Shown here piece after piece: positions 22,676 through 34,454 of a stretch of 64,000 bases of DNA. The DNA lies in NCBI GenBank assembly GCA_023101885.1, contig JALPQD010000388.1:1009001-1073000 (forward strand). Direction: 5' to 3'. Source of the stretch: Typhlomys cinereus. Lineage: Eukaryota > Chordata > Mammalia > Rodentia > Platacanthomyidae. Every line of letters begins with the position of its first letter. Within the stretch, counting starts at the first letter, position 1. The notes below the pieces were generated by a model. It saw only the letters and a program-made list of their open reading frames with translations, was not told where the DNA came from and did no database searches. Position numbers and translations under genes: made by a program.

Positions 22676-23045
22676 GGGCTGGTGAGATCGCTTGGTCACT
22701 AAAGTCTTTTATTCACAGTAAAAGGTCCTAAGTTTTAATCTCCAGATTCCTTGTACAAATGTATGGCTGCCTGCCTTTAAATCTAGATCTGGAATAAGGA
22801 ATATAGGAATACCCAGCACAAGCTGGCTAGAGCAGACTAGCCCTAATGGCATACATTAAATGCCATTAATTTAGAGACTCAGGCTACAACAATAAAATGG
22901 AAAAGCAATGAGAAAATGATTCTTCATCTCACATTTGGGCACCCACAAGAGCATGCACTCAAATGCAATCCTGTACATATACCTATACATATATATGTCC
23001 ACCCACATACAAACACAGACACACACACATACATACTGAAGAACC
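22676..23045 (+). mobile_element. Old B2-head composite SINE
   Basis: The head GGGCTGGTGAGATCGCTTGG starts at 22676, with a degraded box B near 22730 (AAGTTTTAATCTCC). A body with B1-like pieces follows, then an ACAC-rich stretch near 23010-23035. It is clearly older than the CpG-rich SINE copies, and no TSD is visible. Confidence 0.6.
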
Positions 23046-23091
23046 TTATAAACCACACATTGTTGCAGGGAAATGGTCTTGACCATCCTAA

Positions 23092-23582
23092 TGTCGTAGG
23101 GTTCTTACGTTCCAGAGTTAAAGACTGAAACCAGAACACGTATAGAGGATTAAGGTAGAGTTTATTAGAGAAGAGAAAGGTTAGAAATCATGGACTCCAG
23201 ACGTGGAGTGCCATGAGGGGCTAGGTAAACCTCCAAGAGAAGTAGGCAGCTGGAAACGGACTCATGGCACTAGAGTGCCAAGAGGGGCTAGATCGCCAAA
23301 GATGGCTGCCAGGGCCAGGTATATTTATACACCTAGACAAAGCCCCGGGAAACTTTCGCCCATTGGTTAATACCCATTGGGGCCCAACCCAGTTGCTCCT
23401 GGGTTGTTTGAAATCTCCATAATCCTTTCATAGGGAAGTTGGCCATCTTATCTTTGAGAGGAGTCAGTTCCTCAGCAGGAGCTTTCCTTTAGGGTGATTC
23501 CAGCAGTGGGGGATAACCTTCAGGAATTCCAAAAACCTTGAGAGACCCATCCCGGCATGGCTGCTCTAATCCTGCCTTAACA
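23092..23582 (-). mobile_element. Solo LTR, minus strand
   Basis: A 491-bp unit with TG...CA ends. On the minus strand it has U3, a CCAATGGGCGAAA box (about 23357-23369), a TATAAATATA box (about 23321-23330), an AATAAA polyadenylation signal (about 23162-23167) and a short U5. Two roughly 40-bp degenerate direct repeats lie at about 23190-23230 and 23259-23299. No internal retroviral sequence and no second LTR follow, so it is a solo LTR, normally formed by recombination between two LTRs. The flanks (TCCTAA and TCTGGA) do not show a clean duplication. The family is not identified. Confidence 0.78.
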
Positions 23583-25389
23583 TCTGGAAAAAAAAAAAAA
23601 AAAAAACGCTCTACCGATTTTTCGTTTCAATAACAACAGACACTTAGACATATACACAGATGTAGATGAAGATACAGATAAATAGGTAGGCAATTGCACT
23701 GCTCCTAATGTTTCTGAAAAATCCTGTAGGGCTTTAATATAATTTTTGTTGATGGAATTCAAATTTAAATTAGAAAATGGCTACAGCTGTACAATTCATT
23801 TGCTCAGCCATAATTAATCATATCTTTTGGTCAGTTGGTGATCACATTACTTTTGTGTCCATCAATAAAATATTTTGCACTTTATTTGTAAAGTTTCATA
23901 CATTTTTGTTAGGTTCTTCTCCGAGATCCTTAATTCACTTTCCCAAATATCATTTTCAATGCTATATTTTCTTGTTGAAAGTCATTGGCACCAGCCATTT
24001 CATAACCACATTTAAAATTTTTCTGCACGAAAGTTAGATGTTTATAGATCTGTCTTCTAGAAGAGTATAAGCACCACCACGGCGCTATGGAATTTCATTA
24101 AACATCAGGAGCTTGGATGGGTAATAGGGTGACTAGATCAATTAGTGTTTCTATATATCAACAAGAACTACTTTGGGTGGGGGTTGTCTAGTTCCCTTTG
24201 CTGTTACCTAATCTACCAAATGAGATCAATGAGAAATTGAAGCTCACAAGATCTGTGAAGGACTATAGATCCCTTGCCTTTATAGTATGGACATTTGGCT
24301 GGCTGACATTGAGGATAGTATGTAAATTGTTCCCTTCACACAGCATTTGCACATCAATTCATAAGGTTTCCCATTCTGTAGTGTTAGAAGCTCACCGTCT
24401 TGATGGATTTCCTGTGCAGGCATATCCTCTCCTGGGATAAATGTGTGGCGAAGTGGTCATGTTGTCAATCAATGACAAATTATGCAACAGAAGTGATCTG
24501 AACTTGCACATGCAAACACTAAATCTTTCCATGTTTCTCCAGATAATTTCTGTAAAAGGATTGTTCCAAGATTTATTTCTCACTGGCTGTGTTGCAAGTA
24601 ATCTCTGGGGAGTCCTGTCTACCTGTCAGGTGCAGCTTTCTGACTCATGAATTCTCCTTACTGAGCAAGAGTAGTATTAACATGAAAAAGCTTTAAATGA
24701 AAAAAAAATAGCAGAAAGGGAACTGAATTTGCAATTTAAATAAAATTCCAAGAACAGGCATTGATTTATTCTGAATGTCCTTTCAAGTTTGGACAAAGAC
24801 CTTCTAAAACTCAAGGATTTTTTTTTATTTTTATGGGCTTTGTATTATGAATAAAATATTCTTTAGTACTCTGGTATCCATGCATTAAGTTTGTAAAGAG
24901 ACAGTGGATGAAGGACCTCAGAACACTTTTGCTGAAGTTTCTTTCTTGCAATATTCCCTGTCTCAGGAAGGTCAAGTTGCTTCCCATATTCTGTGGTCTA
25001 TGTCAGTTTCTTTGATTTTGCTTGTTCTATTCTGAAAGTACCAGGAATGTGTGTGTTCCTCATTGTAGTCTTTCATTGCTCTGAAAAAGATATTAGAAGC
25101 TGTTTAGATGCAGATAAGAAAAGGCAATCAGAGTACAAAATTGCTTCTCCAAACAGGACCATTTTTCTGTTTTAAAGAGTAAATGAGAAAATATTAAGCC
25201 AGTTATGGTGCATGAGCCTCAGTTTAGAACAACTAAGAGTCAATTAAAATTTGAGGTCTTTTATTTAGCTATTTTTTTAGAACACATTGTATTTATTGTC
25301 CTTATTTAGCAATGTAATATATTTATGTATAAATAACAGTGATGTGCTCACAAAATAACCATGATAAAGGATGAAATTAATTTTGACTC
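23583..25389. other. Unassigned sequence after an A-run
   Basis: An A-run (about 23588-23606) is followed by roughly 1.8 kb without a recognisable gene. Segment 24050-24650 is less AT-rich and has no repeat ends. It looks like single-copy DNA, and no function can be assigned. Confidence 0.5.
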
Positions 25390-26065
25390 CTTTTTTTTCA
25401 ACTATTTTAATCCAAGGTCAACTTTCTGTCTGTTTTTTTTTTTTTTTTTTGAGCATGAAGATAAACACATATTTTATGTTTTTCCCCCCACTGGCAAAAA
25501 AGTTAATTATATTTTAATTACCTTACAAAAATGGTCAATATTAGAAGGCTTTTCATGCACCTTTAGTATTAGTCTACCCACTCTCATCCTCCTTCCCCCA
25601 CTCCCAATCCTGCTTAAACATTCCCATCCCTCTACTTACAAGTCACGTGTTCTACCATCTTCTATTCTACTTAAGGTGTCTTTCCCTCCTCTCTCTTTCA
25701 TGAGTTTCTTTCTAGCTTCCTGACTTCTACAGATATATTCCAAATCAAGTACACAAATGTAGAAATTAAAGGGTATAATCTAAATATGCAAGATTGTTAT
25801 TAAAAAGTATTCACTGATTTCTGCCCTTTCATTGATTTTTTTAAAAATTTGTTCTAACTTTTTAAAAAAATTTTCTACTTTTACAAGTATGGTGAATATT
25901 CACCCCAGCTTCCCTCTCTTCTCTATCCCTCCCATTCTGTCCTTTCCCTTCACTATTCAATCGTACTCTTCAGCCAGTGTAATTCTATGGACTTTAGGGT
26001 TCACTCTGGTTGGTCTACTCCTGTGTGGGCTCAGGCCTGACAGGTTTAATGTTTTAAGGACATAG
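25390..26065 (-). mobile_element. Old L1 3' fragments, minus strand
   Basis: Pyrimidine-rich plus-strand sequence (25570-25730 and 25900-25960) is the complement of an L1 3'UTR purine tract. The part at 25990-26040 is the reverse complement of 2935-2970, placing both in one old family. There may be two fragments separated near 25750-25830. No coding capacity. Confidence 0.5.
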
Positions 26066-26830
26066 TAGAGGAAAATTGGTGTCTAAGTGGCAGTAAGGAA
26101 ACAAAGAAGTTCACCAAGGAATCAGGAACAAATTATTCCTCTAAAGTACATAATTTTTTTTATCCAATTCCTCCAACTAAACCCAACTAAACTAATCCTA
26201 AGATTCCCTTCAATACAAAGTATCAATGATTAAAACTCCCTCATGATCCAATAATTTCTCAAAAATTTTGGAAGCTGTTAATCAAATCTTAAGTACATTG
26301 ATATTTGGGAAACTATAAAACTGATCCATGACATCTATTGTTCCAATTTTTCTTTCTGCTTTTCAGATCATTTCATAGCTGAAATTATTGAAAGTTTAGA
26401 GGAATATTAGTGAATATAAAATTTCATGAATCTATATTCTTCTGAATGTATTTTTTAATTAATTAATTAATTTTTATATGTATTTTTTCCCAATCATATA
26501 AGCTTAGTAGGTACCCGTCCCCTCATTCCCTCTATCCCTTCCCAGTCCCACTTGCACCCTTTCCCCTTTGTCCCTTTCCTTTCACCTCCCTCCCTCCCTT
26601 TCTGCCAGTGCCTCCTCCTGCCCCCCTCCCATTTTCTGGAGCATCGTTTTGTGTGAATGTCAAACTTCCTTCTGAGTCCTCCAGTATAGTGAGGTGTAAG
26701 GACTCAATAGCATTGCCCAAAGCCCTCTCTCAGACTCCCCTTTAGTATGGGGACAGTACTATGACTGTTTTTTTTTTTTTTTTTTTTTTTCTTACCAAAG
26801 TTGCTTTTAATGGAGGTAAATAGCACTAAC

Positions 26831-26915
26831 GGAGGCAGTGTGGCTCAGTAGTGAGCACTTGCCTGGCTTGCGCAGGACCTCGATTTGATTCTCAGTATTA
26901 CACACACACACAATC
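26831..26915 (+). mobile_element. ID-like SINE fragment in the COA5 3'UTR
   Basis: GTGGCTCAGTAGTGAGCACT (box A-like) and a GCGCAGGACCTCGATTTGATTCTCAG stretch (box B-like region) match the tRNA-Ala-derived ID/BC1 layout, followed by a short (CA)n. It lies antisense within the retrocopied 3'UTR and may have been present in the parent mRNA already. Confidence 0.6.
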
Positions 26916-27756
26916 TATGTAGCACATCAGTAGGCATTAAAGGATCCATCATTTTCCCTTCCCCAGAGGAAAGCAGTATACACAGCCAACCCCAGTGGTA
27001 ATCCTGGGGAATTCTCAAAACGCTATCGAGATCTTTGAAAAAATCAAGGGAATGAATGGCACAATCCCCATGAACTGTGGAAATATAAAGAAGCCATGAT
27101 GATGGTACCAAACGACAAATTAGACACTTGGATTCTTCTTTGGCTTTTTGTTAAGTGGTCGAGTAAAATGACTGCGCCCTTTGCATCGTGGTGGCAGGAC
27201 GTGAGACCCAGTCGGCCGAGACCACAAGGGGCTGATGCGAGCAGGGGTCCACGGACGACCTCAGTCTTCAGCAGGGTTTGATTTTCAGACGTGGAAGGGG
27301 ATGTTCACTGTCTCCTTTGGGGCCACAGATCTGAAGAACGTGGACTGCGGCTGACACTGGCCCATTATGCGGCAGCTAAAAGAGAAACAGACAAAACCAA
27401 CAGCAAGAGTCCCGGGGACAAGCTCCGTGCCGCTGTCAGTCCCTGCACGGCGTCCCGGATGTGCAGCCCAAGTGACCCGAGGAAGAGTCACACTTGCGAA
27501 CGAGAATCTTTATGCTTCGGGACAATTCTCAAAAGAGAAAAGTTTTCAGCCCATAGTTGTCCAACTAATTTATCTTATAAAAACTACTTCAAACAACTGT
27601 CATCCAGAAACAGAATTTATCCATTTTCTCCAATGTCCTCTGGAGGGAAAAACTGGTCCAACTAGGTGCAGCAAGAATTATGTTTCCTATATTAGCTTTT
27701 CTGTGTGAAGGACCAAGGAAACTTGTTTTTTTCATCTTGCTTTCCTTATAATGGTG

Positions 27757-27977
27757 TCAGTATCCTTTTCTTCCTCTGAATCTTGATCTGGCATCCAACA
27801 TTGATCTCTTACACTCGAAAAATGAGTATTGTAAAGCTCTGCAGTATCCTTCCTTCAGACACTGCCGCGGGGATTTTCCTTCAGCACACAGTCCGACTGC
27901 AGCAGGCAGGCGCCCAGGTCCTCCTTGACGCCCGCGCACGCGTCGCTCTCGGGCTTGTCCTCGTAATACCGCGGCAT
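27757..27977 (-). pseudogene. COA5: COA5 coding remnant (cytochrome c oxidase assembly factor 5)
   Basis: COA5 is a small twin-CX9C protein needed for mitochondrial complex IV assembly, about 74 residues long. Reading from the ATG at 27977, the first frame gives MPRYYEDKPESDACAG and onward, with the first CX9C pair. After LQSDCV the frame shifts, consistent with a 4-bp deletion near 27884. The second frame gives SPRQCLKEGYC and the second CX9C pair, ending at a TGA (27757-27759) after FRGRKGY. Length is 221 bases against 225 expected. There is no other stop, so the copy is disabled chiefly by this deletion. A chimeric 86-codon frame from 28017 keeps only the C-terminal half. A normal intron-containing parent gene should lie elsewhere. 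Confidence 0.88.
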
Positions 27978-28794
27978 GGCTGCGCCGCCGCCGGCCGCCC
28001 GCCCCGCCGCCGGACATATGACTGTTAATCCTTTGCCTCTAAGGATCCAAGTGCCTGTGATCCATGCTAGACTTTGGAGGGATCATTGAAATATCACCCA
28101 TTGCGCAGGTCATGCAAAATCCGTTTATGGCTACTGTGGCCCTAACTGTGGAATAGCTTGTGTATAGTTGCTCCTCCTCATCTTTAGGCTCTTACAATCT
28201 TACCACTCTCTTTTCCTCAAATTTCCCTGAGCTTTAGGATTGGGACAGATTTGGCTGATCTGGTTCCAGGTGATTACTGTAGGGTCTCTGGTGTTCCCAA
28301 TTATGGCTTGTTGTTATTTTCAGTTTTGCTGTTCCTGCACTGTCCTTGGCTCCATCCAAGGTATTGGAGAGGTATTGGAGACCACCTCCTAACCAGAGAT
28401 AAAAGGCTGTTTAAATGGTATCTTAGTATAATAGTAGATTCAAAGGTAGATGGAATAGGAGTAGGAGATAGCAGTGAAAGGGGGTCAGTCTCCCATTTGG
28501 AGGATGGTTACTATCTATCTGCCAGTATTTATACCCTCCCTGACTGGTGAGATCAAACTCCCTGAGAAGCAAGTGACCAGGAAGGAAAGTGAGTAAGCTT
28601 AACCAGATGTCTCGCTACTTACTTGCAATACTTGATGGTGACCTATTTTCTCTACTGTAGCATCATTCCCTGTTTCCTTATTTCTGGAGGGACCCTCACT
28701 CCCTTTCCTTCCTGTTCATAATCTTTGTGATTATTGTAGGTATTACAGAGATTCATCTTTGAATATGTCACTAAGTGGGTTTGGTACTAAGATC

Positions 28795-31700
28795 TACCTT
28801 TTAGAGTGTCCATTCAGTGATTAATTTTCTGTGTCTGGGATACTTCACTTAATATAATTTTTTCTAATTCCATCTATTTCCCGGCAAATTTCATTAATTC
28901 ATCTTTTTGGATGGCTGAGTGTTCCCCTGTATAAATTTGCCACATTTTCCTTATCCACTTGTCAACTGTTGGGCATTTGGGTTGATTCCATGACTTTGCT
29001 ATTATAAACAGTGCTGCTATGAACATGGTCGTGCTTGTACCATTGAGGTGAATTTTTGCTTTATGGGGGATTATTCCCTGAAGTGGAATAGAAGGGTCAT
29101 ATGGCATTTCAATCTTCAGCTTTTAAAAAAAATCACCAGAGTGATGACAAGAATGGTTGTATAAGCCTACATTCCCACCAGCAATGTAGGAGAATTCCCT
29201 TCTCTCCACATCCTCTCCAGTATTTGATGTTGCTTGTATTGTGGTTTTTTTGCCATCCTGACCAGGGTGAGATATCTCAGGGAAGTTTTGATGTGCATTT
29301 CCCTGATGGCTAAGGATGTGGAGCATTTTTAAAGATATTTGTTAAACATTTCAATTTTGTCACTGGAAAAGTTTCTTTTCAGTTCCCAGGCCCATTAGTT
29401 GGGCCATTTATTTTCTTGGTGTTTAGTTTTCTCAGTTCTTCGTGCACTCTGGATAATAGAGCTCTATCAGACATGTGGTTAGTGAAGATTCCCATTCTGT
29501 GGGTTGCCTTTTTGCTCGGGTTACAATCTCTTTATCTGAACAGAAGCTCTTTAATTTCATGAGATCCCACTTGTTGAGTGTTGGTTGTAGTGACTGTGCT
29601 TTTGGATTTCTGTTTAGAACTGTTGGCGTAGTCCAATCAGCTCGAGGGAGTTCCCTACCCTTTCACATAGGGTTTTTGTAGTTTCTGGCCTAATATTGAG
29701 GTCCTTGATCCATTTGGAATTAATTTTTGTACACAGTGACAAATACAGGTCCACTTTTAATCTTCTGCATGTGGATATCCAGTTTTGCCAGCACTATTTG
29801 TTGAGATGCTATTCTTTTTCCATTGAATTTTTTGGGTCCCTTTGTCAAAGATCAAATGGCTTTAACTGTGTGGGCTTATATCTGGGTCTCCAACACTTAT
29901 CCATTGATCTATGTGTCTATTTTGGAGTCAGTACAAGACAGTTTTTATTACTATGGATTTGTGGTATAAATTAAGGTTTGGTAAGGTGATAGATACCTCC
30001 AGCAGTATTTTTGTTACTCAGGATTGATTTTGCTATCCTGGGTTTTTTGTGCTTCCATATGAATTTTGAAATTGTTTGGTCAATTTCTTTAAAGAATTGT
30101 TTGGGAATTCTGATTGGTCTAGCATTGAATCTGTATGTTGCTTTTGGTAGGGTGGTAATTTTTGTGATGTTGATCCAGGAGCATGGGAGGTCTTTTCACC
30201 TTCTGGTGTCTTCTGTAATTTCTCTCTTTAGGATTTTAAAGTTTTCATTGTAAAGGTCTCTCACTTCCTTGGTTAGGGTTATACCAAGGGGATTGTTTCT
30301 CTTAGGTCTTTTTCACTTTTTTCATCCTGGGCATATAGGAAGGCTACTGATTTTTGTACATTTATTTTGTAACCTGCTGAACTTCTGTATTAATCCCAGG
30401 AGTTTCCTGGTGGAGTTTTTGGGATTACTCAGGTATATGATCATGTCATCTGCAAATAGAGATAATTTGATCCTTGCTGATTTGAATCCCTTTTATTTCC
30501 CTCTCCTGTCTTACAGCTCCTGCCAAGACTTCAAGTACAATATTGAGTAGAAGTGGTGAGAGTGGACAGTCTTGTTATTTTCCTGATTGAAGTGGGAATG
30601 CTTCAAGTTTTGCCCCATTGAGTATAATCTTTGCAATTGGCTTATTGTATACAATTTTTATTATTTTGATAAAGGTTCCTTTCATTCCAACTGTCTCTAG
30701 GGTTTTGATCATAAAAGACTGATGGATTTTGTCAAAAGCTTTTTCTGCATCTATTGAGAGTATCATGTGGTCTTGGAATTTGGACTGATTGCATTTACTG
30801 ATTTGCATATATGGAACCAACCTTGTGTGCCTGGGATAAAGTCTACTTAATCACAGTGAATGATCTTTTTGATAGTTCTTTGAATGTGATTTGCTAAGAT
30901 TTTGTTGAGAATCTTTGCATCTGTGTTCATCAAAGAGATTGGCCTATAGTTTTGTTTTTTCAGTGTATCTTTATTAGGTTTTGGAATTAAGACAATATTA
31001 GCCTCATAGAAAGATTTGGCAGTGTTCGTTCCTTCACAATTTGATAGAACAATTTAAGGAGTATTGGTGTTATCAGCTCCTTAAATGTCTGTAGAACTCT
31101 GTACTGAATCCATCTGGTCCAGGACATTTTTTTGGTGGGAAGATTTGAAATTACTTCATCGATTTCCTCAATGTTATAGGACTATTTAAATAATTCAAAA
31201 CTCCTAATTCAATTTAGGTTATTTGTACTTACTTAGGGATTCATCCATTTCTTTTGTGTTATCAAATTCAATGGAGTATAAGTTTTTGAAATATGTTATA
31301 ATTCTCTGAATTTCTTGTATCAGGAGTGATAACTCCATTTTCATTTCTAATTTTGTTAATTTGAGTTTTCTTTCTTTTGCTTTTGGTAAATTTAGCTAGA
31401 GGTGTATCAATCTTATTGATTATTTCAAAGAACCAGCTTTTTGACTGGTTGATTCTCTGTATCATTTTCCTAATCTTGATTTCAGATATTTCTCCCCTGA
31501 TTTTGCTAATCTCCTGTCTTCTACTGCTTTTGGGATTGGAGTGTTCTTGTTTCTCTAAAGCTTTAAGGTAAAATTGTTAAGTTGCATATTTGCAATGTTT
31601 CTATTTTTTGATGTAGACATTAAGGGCTATAAATTTACCTGTTAGGATGGCTTTCATTCATCCCAGAGATTTTGATATGTTGTGCTTTCATTATCATTTG

Positions 31701-32508
31701 CTTTTAGGAAATCTTGAATTTCCTTTATGATTTCCTCCTGAACCCAATTCTCATTCAGCATCATAGTGTTTAGTTTCCAGGAGTTAGTGTATTTTCTATT
31801 GTTTGTTATGTTGCAGATGTCAGGCTACAATTTCAACTTTCCTGTACATGTAGAGATTCGTTTTGGGGCCCAATATGTGGTCTATTTTGGAGAAAGTTCC
31901 ATGTGCTGTTGAAAAAAATGTGTATTCTTTGTACATGTATGGAAAGTTCGATAGACTTTCCTGGTCTATTTCAGTAAGGGTTTGATTAAGTTCCAATGTG
32001 TCTCTGTTAAGTTTTTGACCTGTTGATTTATCCAACATGAGAGGGTGGTATTGAAATCCCCAAGAATTATCATTTTGGGGTTGATTTCTTGCTTTAGACA
32101 CTGTAGCGTTTGCTTAATGAATGTGGAGGAATCCATATTAGTGTATATATGTTCAGTATTGTGAAGTCTTCCTGGTGAATTGTACTTGTGACTAAAATGT
32201 AGTATCCTTTTATGTCTCTTGTGATTTTATTTTTTTTTTTTTTGGTTTGAGGTCCACTTCGTCAGGTAGTGTAATTGCTACCCCTGATTGTTTCCTGGTT
32301 TCATTAGCTTGCAGAATTTTTGACCAGCCTTTTACTCTTAGAATGTGCCTATCTTTTGAGGTGAGATGTGTTTCCTGAAGGCAGCAGATGGATGGGTTTT
32401 GATTTCTAATCCAAGTTTGTACTCTGTTTCTTTTGATTGGTTACTTAATTCCATTGACATTTAGTGTTATAATGGAGAAATTACTTTTAATCCTGACACT
32501 TTCTGTGT
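28795..32508 (-). pseudogene. L1-D ORF2, broken
   Basis: Minus-strand ORF2 of about 3.7 kb. The endonuclease part (about 31850-32490) is in many frames. The reverse transcriptase core is at about 30400-31200, and the catalytic FADD box is intact in its own frame at 30445-30456, unlike the Ser variant in L1-C. The C-terminal part (28874-29326) keeps the PYDPSIPLQGI-type motif. The start codon position reads GTG instead of ATG. Frameshifts and stops are numerous. No SINE interrupts ORF2 itself. Confidence 0.82.
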
Positions 32509-32544
32509 TTAGTGGCTTTCATAAGTGTATTATTTGTCTTTTAG

Positions 32545-33907
32545 ATTTTGGTGCTATTATACTTCCCTTCTGTTTTCTTGGATATGCTTGTTCTTTTCTT
32601 TAAGCTTGAGTATCTTTTCTGGCATATTTTGAAAGCCTGGTTTGGTAGACATGTAAGCCTTCAAGATGTCTTTGTGCTGGAAATTTTTCTTTCACCCTCC
32701 ATCATGAATGATAATTTTGCTGAGTATATCATCCTGAGTTGATATTTTTGTTCATTCAAAACTTGAAGTATGTCTCTCCAAGTTCTTCTTGCTTTTATTG
32801 TTTCCATTGAAAAATCATTTGTTATTTTAATAGGTTTACCTTTAAAAGTACCTTTTTTTTCCCTTGAAGCTCCCTGCACCTTTTATTTGTCTTGAATATA
32901 GAGTGTTTTGACTTTTATTTGCCATGATAAGTTTCTATTTTTGTCATATCTGTTTGGGGTGCATAATGTCTCTTGTATTTGGATGGGCCTCTCTTTCTTT
33001 AGATGAGGAAAGTTCTCCTTTATGATAATTTGAAAAATTTCTTCAGGTGTGATGTTTTGGGATTCTTGTTCTGGTATTCCATGAATGAACATGTTAGTCT
33101 TCTTCAAGGTGTCCCATAACTCTTGAATATTCCTCTCAAGTATCTTTTTGGCTTTAATAACTTCTTCCATTGAGCTGGTTAGTTCTTCCACTTTGTCTTC
33201 AACATCTGATATTCTATTTTCTGCTTCTTTAGTTCTGCTGATAAAACTCTCTGTTGTGGGGCTGGAGAGGCTCAGGGGTTAAGCCTCTGCCTTGCAGGCA
33301 GAAGGTCCTGAGTTCAGATCCTAGACCCCATGTATAGACGCCGGGCGGAAGCAGGGGTGGCCTGCGTGTTTGGTCCTAGTAGGGCAGAGCCTGTGAATCC
33401 CAGGGCACAGTAAAGGAGGAGGAGGTGGAGGCGGTCCATGGTGTTTCCCGAATTCGCCCGTGGTTCTACACACACACACATTCACACACGCATACATGCA
33501 CAACTGAATAAATAATAAAAAAAATTTTAAAAAAAGACTCTCTGTTGAGTTCTGGGTTGAAGATAAGTTGTCTGTTAGTTCAATTCTAAACTCTGCTTGA
33601 GATTGTTTTAACTGCTCTATGCCTGTTTTTGTTTCTTCAGCTGCTTTTCTCATCTCCTCCAAGTGCCTGTTGTGTTCTTATTCAAAGTGGTTGATGCAGT
33701 TATTTATCTCCTCCTGGATTTCCTCTTTCATAGTGTTTATCCTGGTAAAGAGCAGGCTTTGAAAATCATTATCTTGGGTATGTAATTATTTGCTATTTTC
33801 TTTGAGTTTGTTCTGGTTGAATTCTATCATTATGAGGTTAATTCTTTTGGTGGGAGATTTGTTGTCTTGGTTTTATTTCTCATGGATTTGAGTTGTGACC
33901 TGGGCAT
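32545..33907 (-). pseudogene. L1-D ORF1, broken
   Basis: It starts at an ATG at 33905-33907 (MPRSQLKSM, matching L1-E). A Glu/Gln-rich coiled-coil region (about 33120-33720) and a basic RNA-binding part (about 32660-33060) follow. A SINE (33257-33533) interrupts the coiled coil. Frame changes occur outside the SINE too, so it is inactive independently of it. Confidence 0.8.
33257..33533 (+). mobile_element. Young B2-head SINE, copy 3 (in L1-D ORF1)
   Basis: Same CpG-rich family, plus strand, with a box B-like GTTCAGATCC near 33313. A 14-bp TSD (AA(A/G)ACTCTCTGTTG at 33243-33256 and 33534-33547) bounds it. The tail is AATAAATAAT plus A. Confidence 0.9.
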
Positions 33908-33919
33908 TGTTGTTTTATC

Positions 33920-34150
33920 TCTTGAATATTCTTCTCAAGTATCTCTTTGACTTTAACAACCTCTTCCATTGAGCTGGTTAATTCTTCCATTTTGTCTTTT
34001 TTTTTTTTGTTTGTTTCATTAGTTCTGCTGATAAGGCTCTCTGTTGAGTTCTGGGTTGCAGATAAGTTGTCTAGTTCAATTTTTAACTCTGCTTGAGATT
34101 GTTTTAACTGCTCTATGCCTGTTTTTGTTTCTTCAACTGCTTTTCTCATG
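33920..34150 (-). mobile_element. Extra partial copy of L1 ORF1 upstream of L1-D
   Basis: This segment repeats the coiled-coil part of ORF1 already present at about 33115-33655: GAATATTC(C/T)TCTCAAGTATCT, CTCTTCCATTGAGCTGGTTA and GCTCTATGCCTGTTTTTG. It joins directly to the ORF1 start region near 33908-33920 and lacks the SINE. It could be a partial tandem duplication or a second L1 fragment abutting the first. Confidence 0.8.
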
Positions 34151-34440
34151 TTGGTGTGTTCCTGAAGAGCAAGGAGTCCTCCTCAGTTGCTTGGTGTGTT
34201 CCGGAGGAGCAGGGAGTCCTCCCTGGTCTGGGTCTGGGGCAGAAGGGGAGATCTTCATTTCTTGAAGATGGATGCCAAGGGCATTGTTCACAGTCTCAGT
34301 TGCAGAGTGCCTCCTATACCAGCATAGTTCTTTGCCTATGCCAACATAGATGCCAGTCTATGCCAGTATAGTCATGGGCTGACTTCTGTTGACTTTCCCA
34401 CAAGGGGCAGGGATGGATCTTCCTGAAGTCACTCTTGTTC
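34151..34440 (-). repeat. Two 40-bp direct repeats and flanking GC-richer sequence
   Basis: Units 34151-34190 and 34191-34230 both begin TTGGTGTGTTCC and contain GGAGTCCTCC. The position directly beyond L1 ORF1 sequence, and the moderate GC content, suggest part of an L1 5'UTR of another subfamily, but it does not match the 5'UTRs of L1-C or L1-E convincingly. A short TATGCCAGTATAG-type motif recurs between 34310 and 34370. Confidence 0.55.
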
Positions 34441-34454
34441 TTTCATAGGCACTC

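Larger units (their letters stand above)
26770..28017 (-). pseudogene. COA5: Processed retropseudogene of COA5
   Basis: A complete retrocopy of an mRNA lies on the minus strand: about 40 bases of GC-rich 5'UTR, the coding part (27757-27977), about 965 bases of 3'UTR and an A-tail (a T-run at 26768-26790 on the plus strand). There are no introns. It is bounded by a 10-bp TSD (TATGACTGTT at 26760-26769 and 28018-28027), the mark of L1-machinery retroposition, and it sits inside the L1-D 3'UTR. The GC-rich 5' end still has many CpGs, suggesting moderate age. The parent assignment rests on recognising the protein; the 3'UTR assignment follows from position. Confidence 0.88.
26447..34150 (-). mobile_element. 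L1-D: near-complete LINE-1 with nested insertions
   Basis: On the minus strand the order is ORF1 (33907 to about 32545), ORF2 (about 32508-28795), 3'UTR (28794-28018, then 26769 to about 26490) and A-rich tail near 26447-26490. A COA5 retropseudogene splits the 3'UTR (26770-28017) and a SINE splits ORF1 (33257-33533). The ORF1 region carries an extra partial copy (33920-34150). The 3'UTR type is that of L1-A. All frames are broken. Confidence 0.88.

Noticed and set aside
27285..27708. Two overlapping 113-124-codon plus-strand frames.
   Set aside because: They are antisense to the 3'UTR of the COA5 retrocopy and show no domain.
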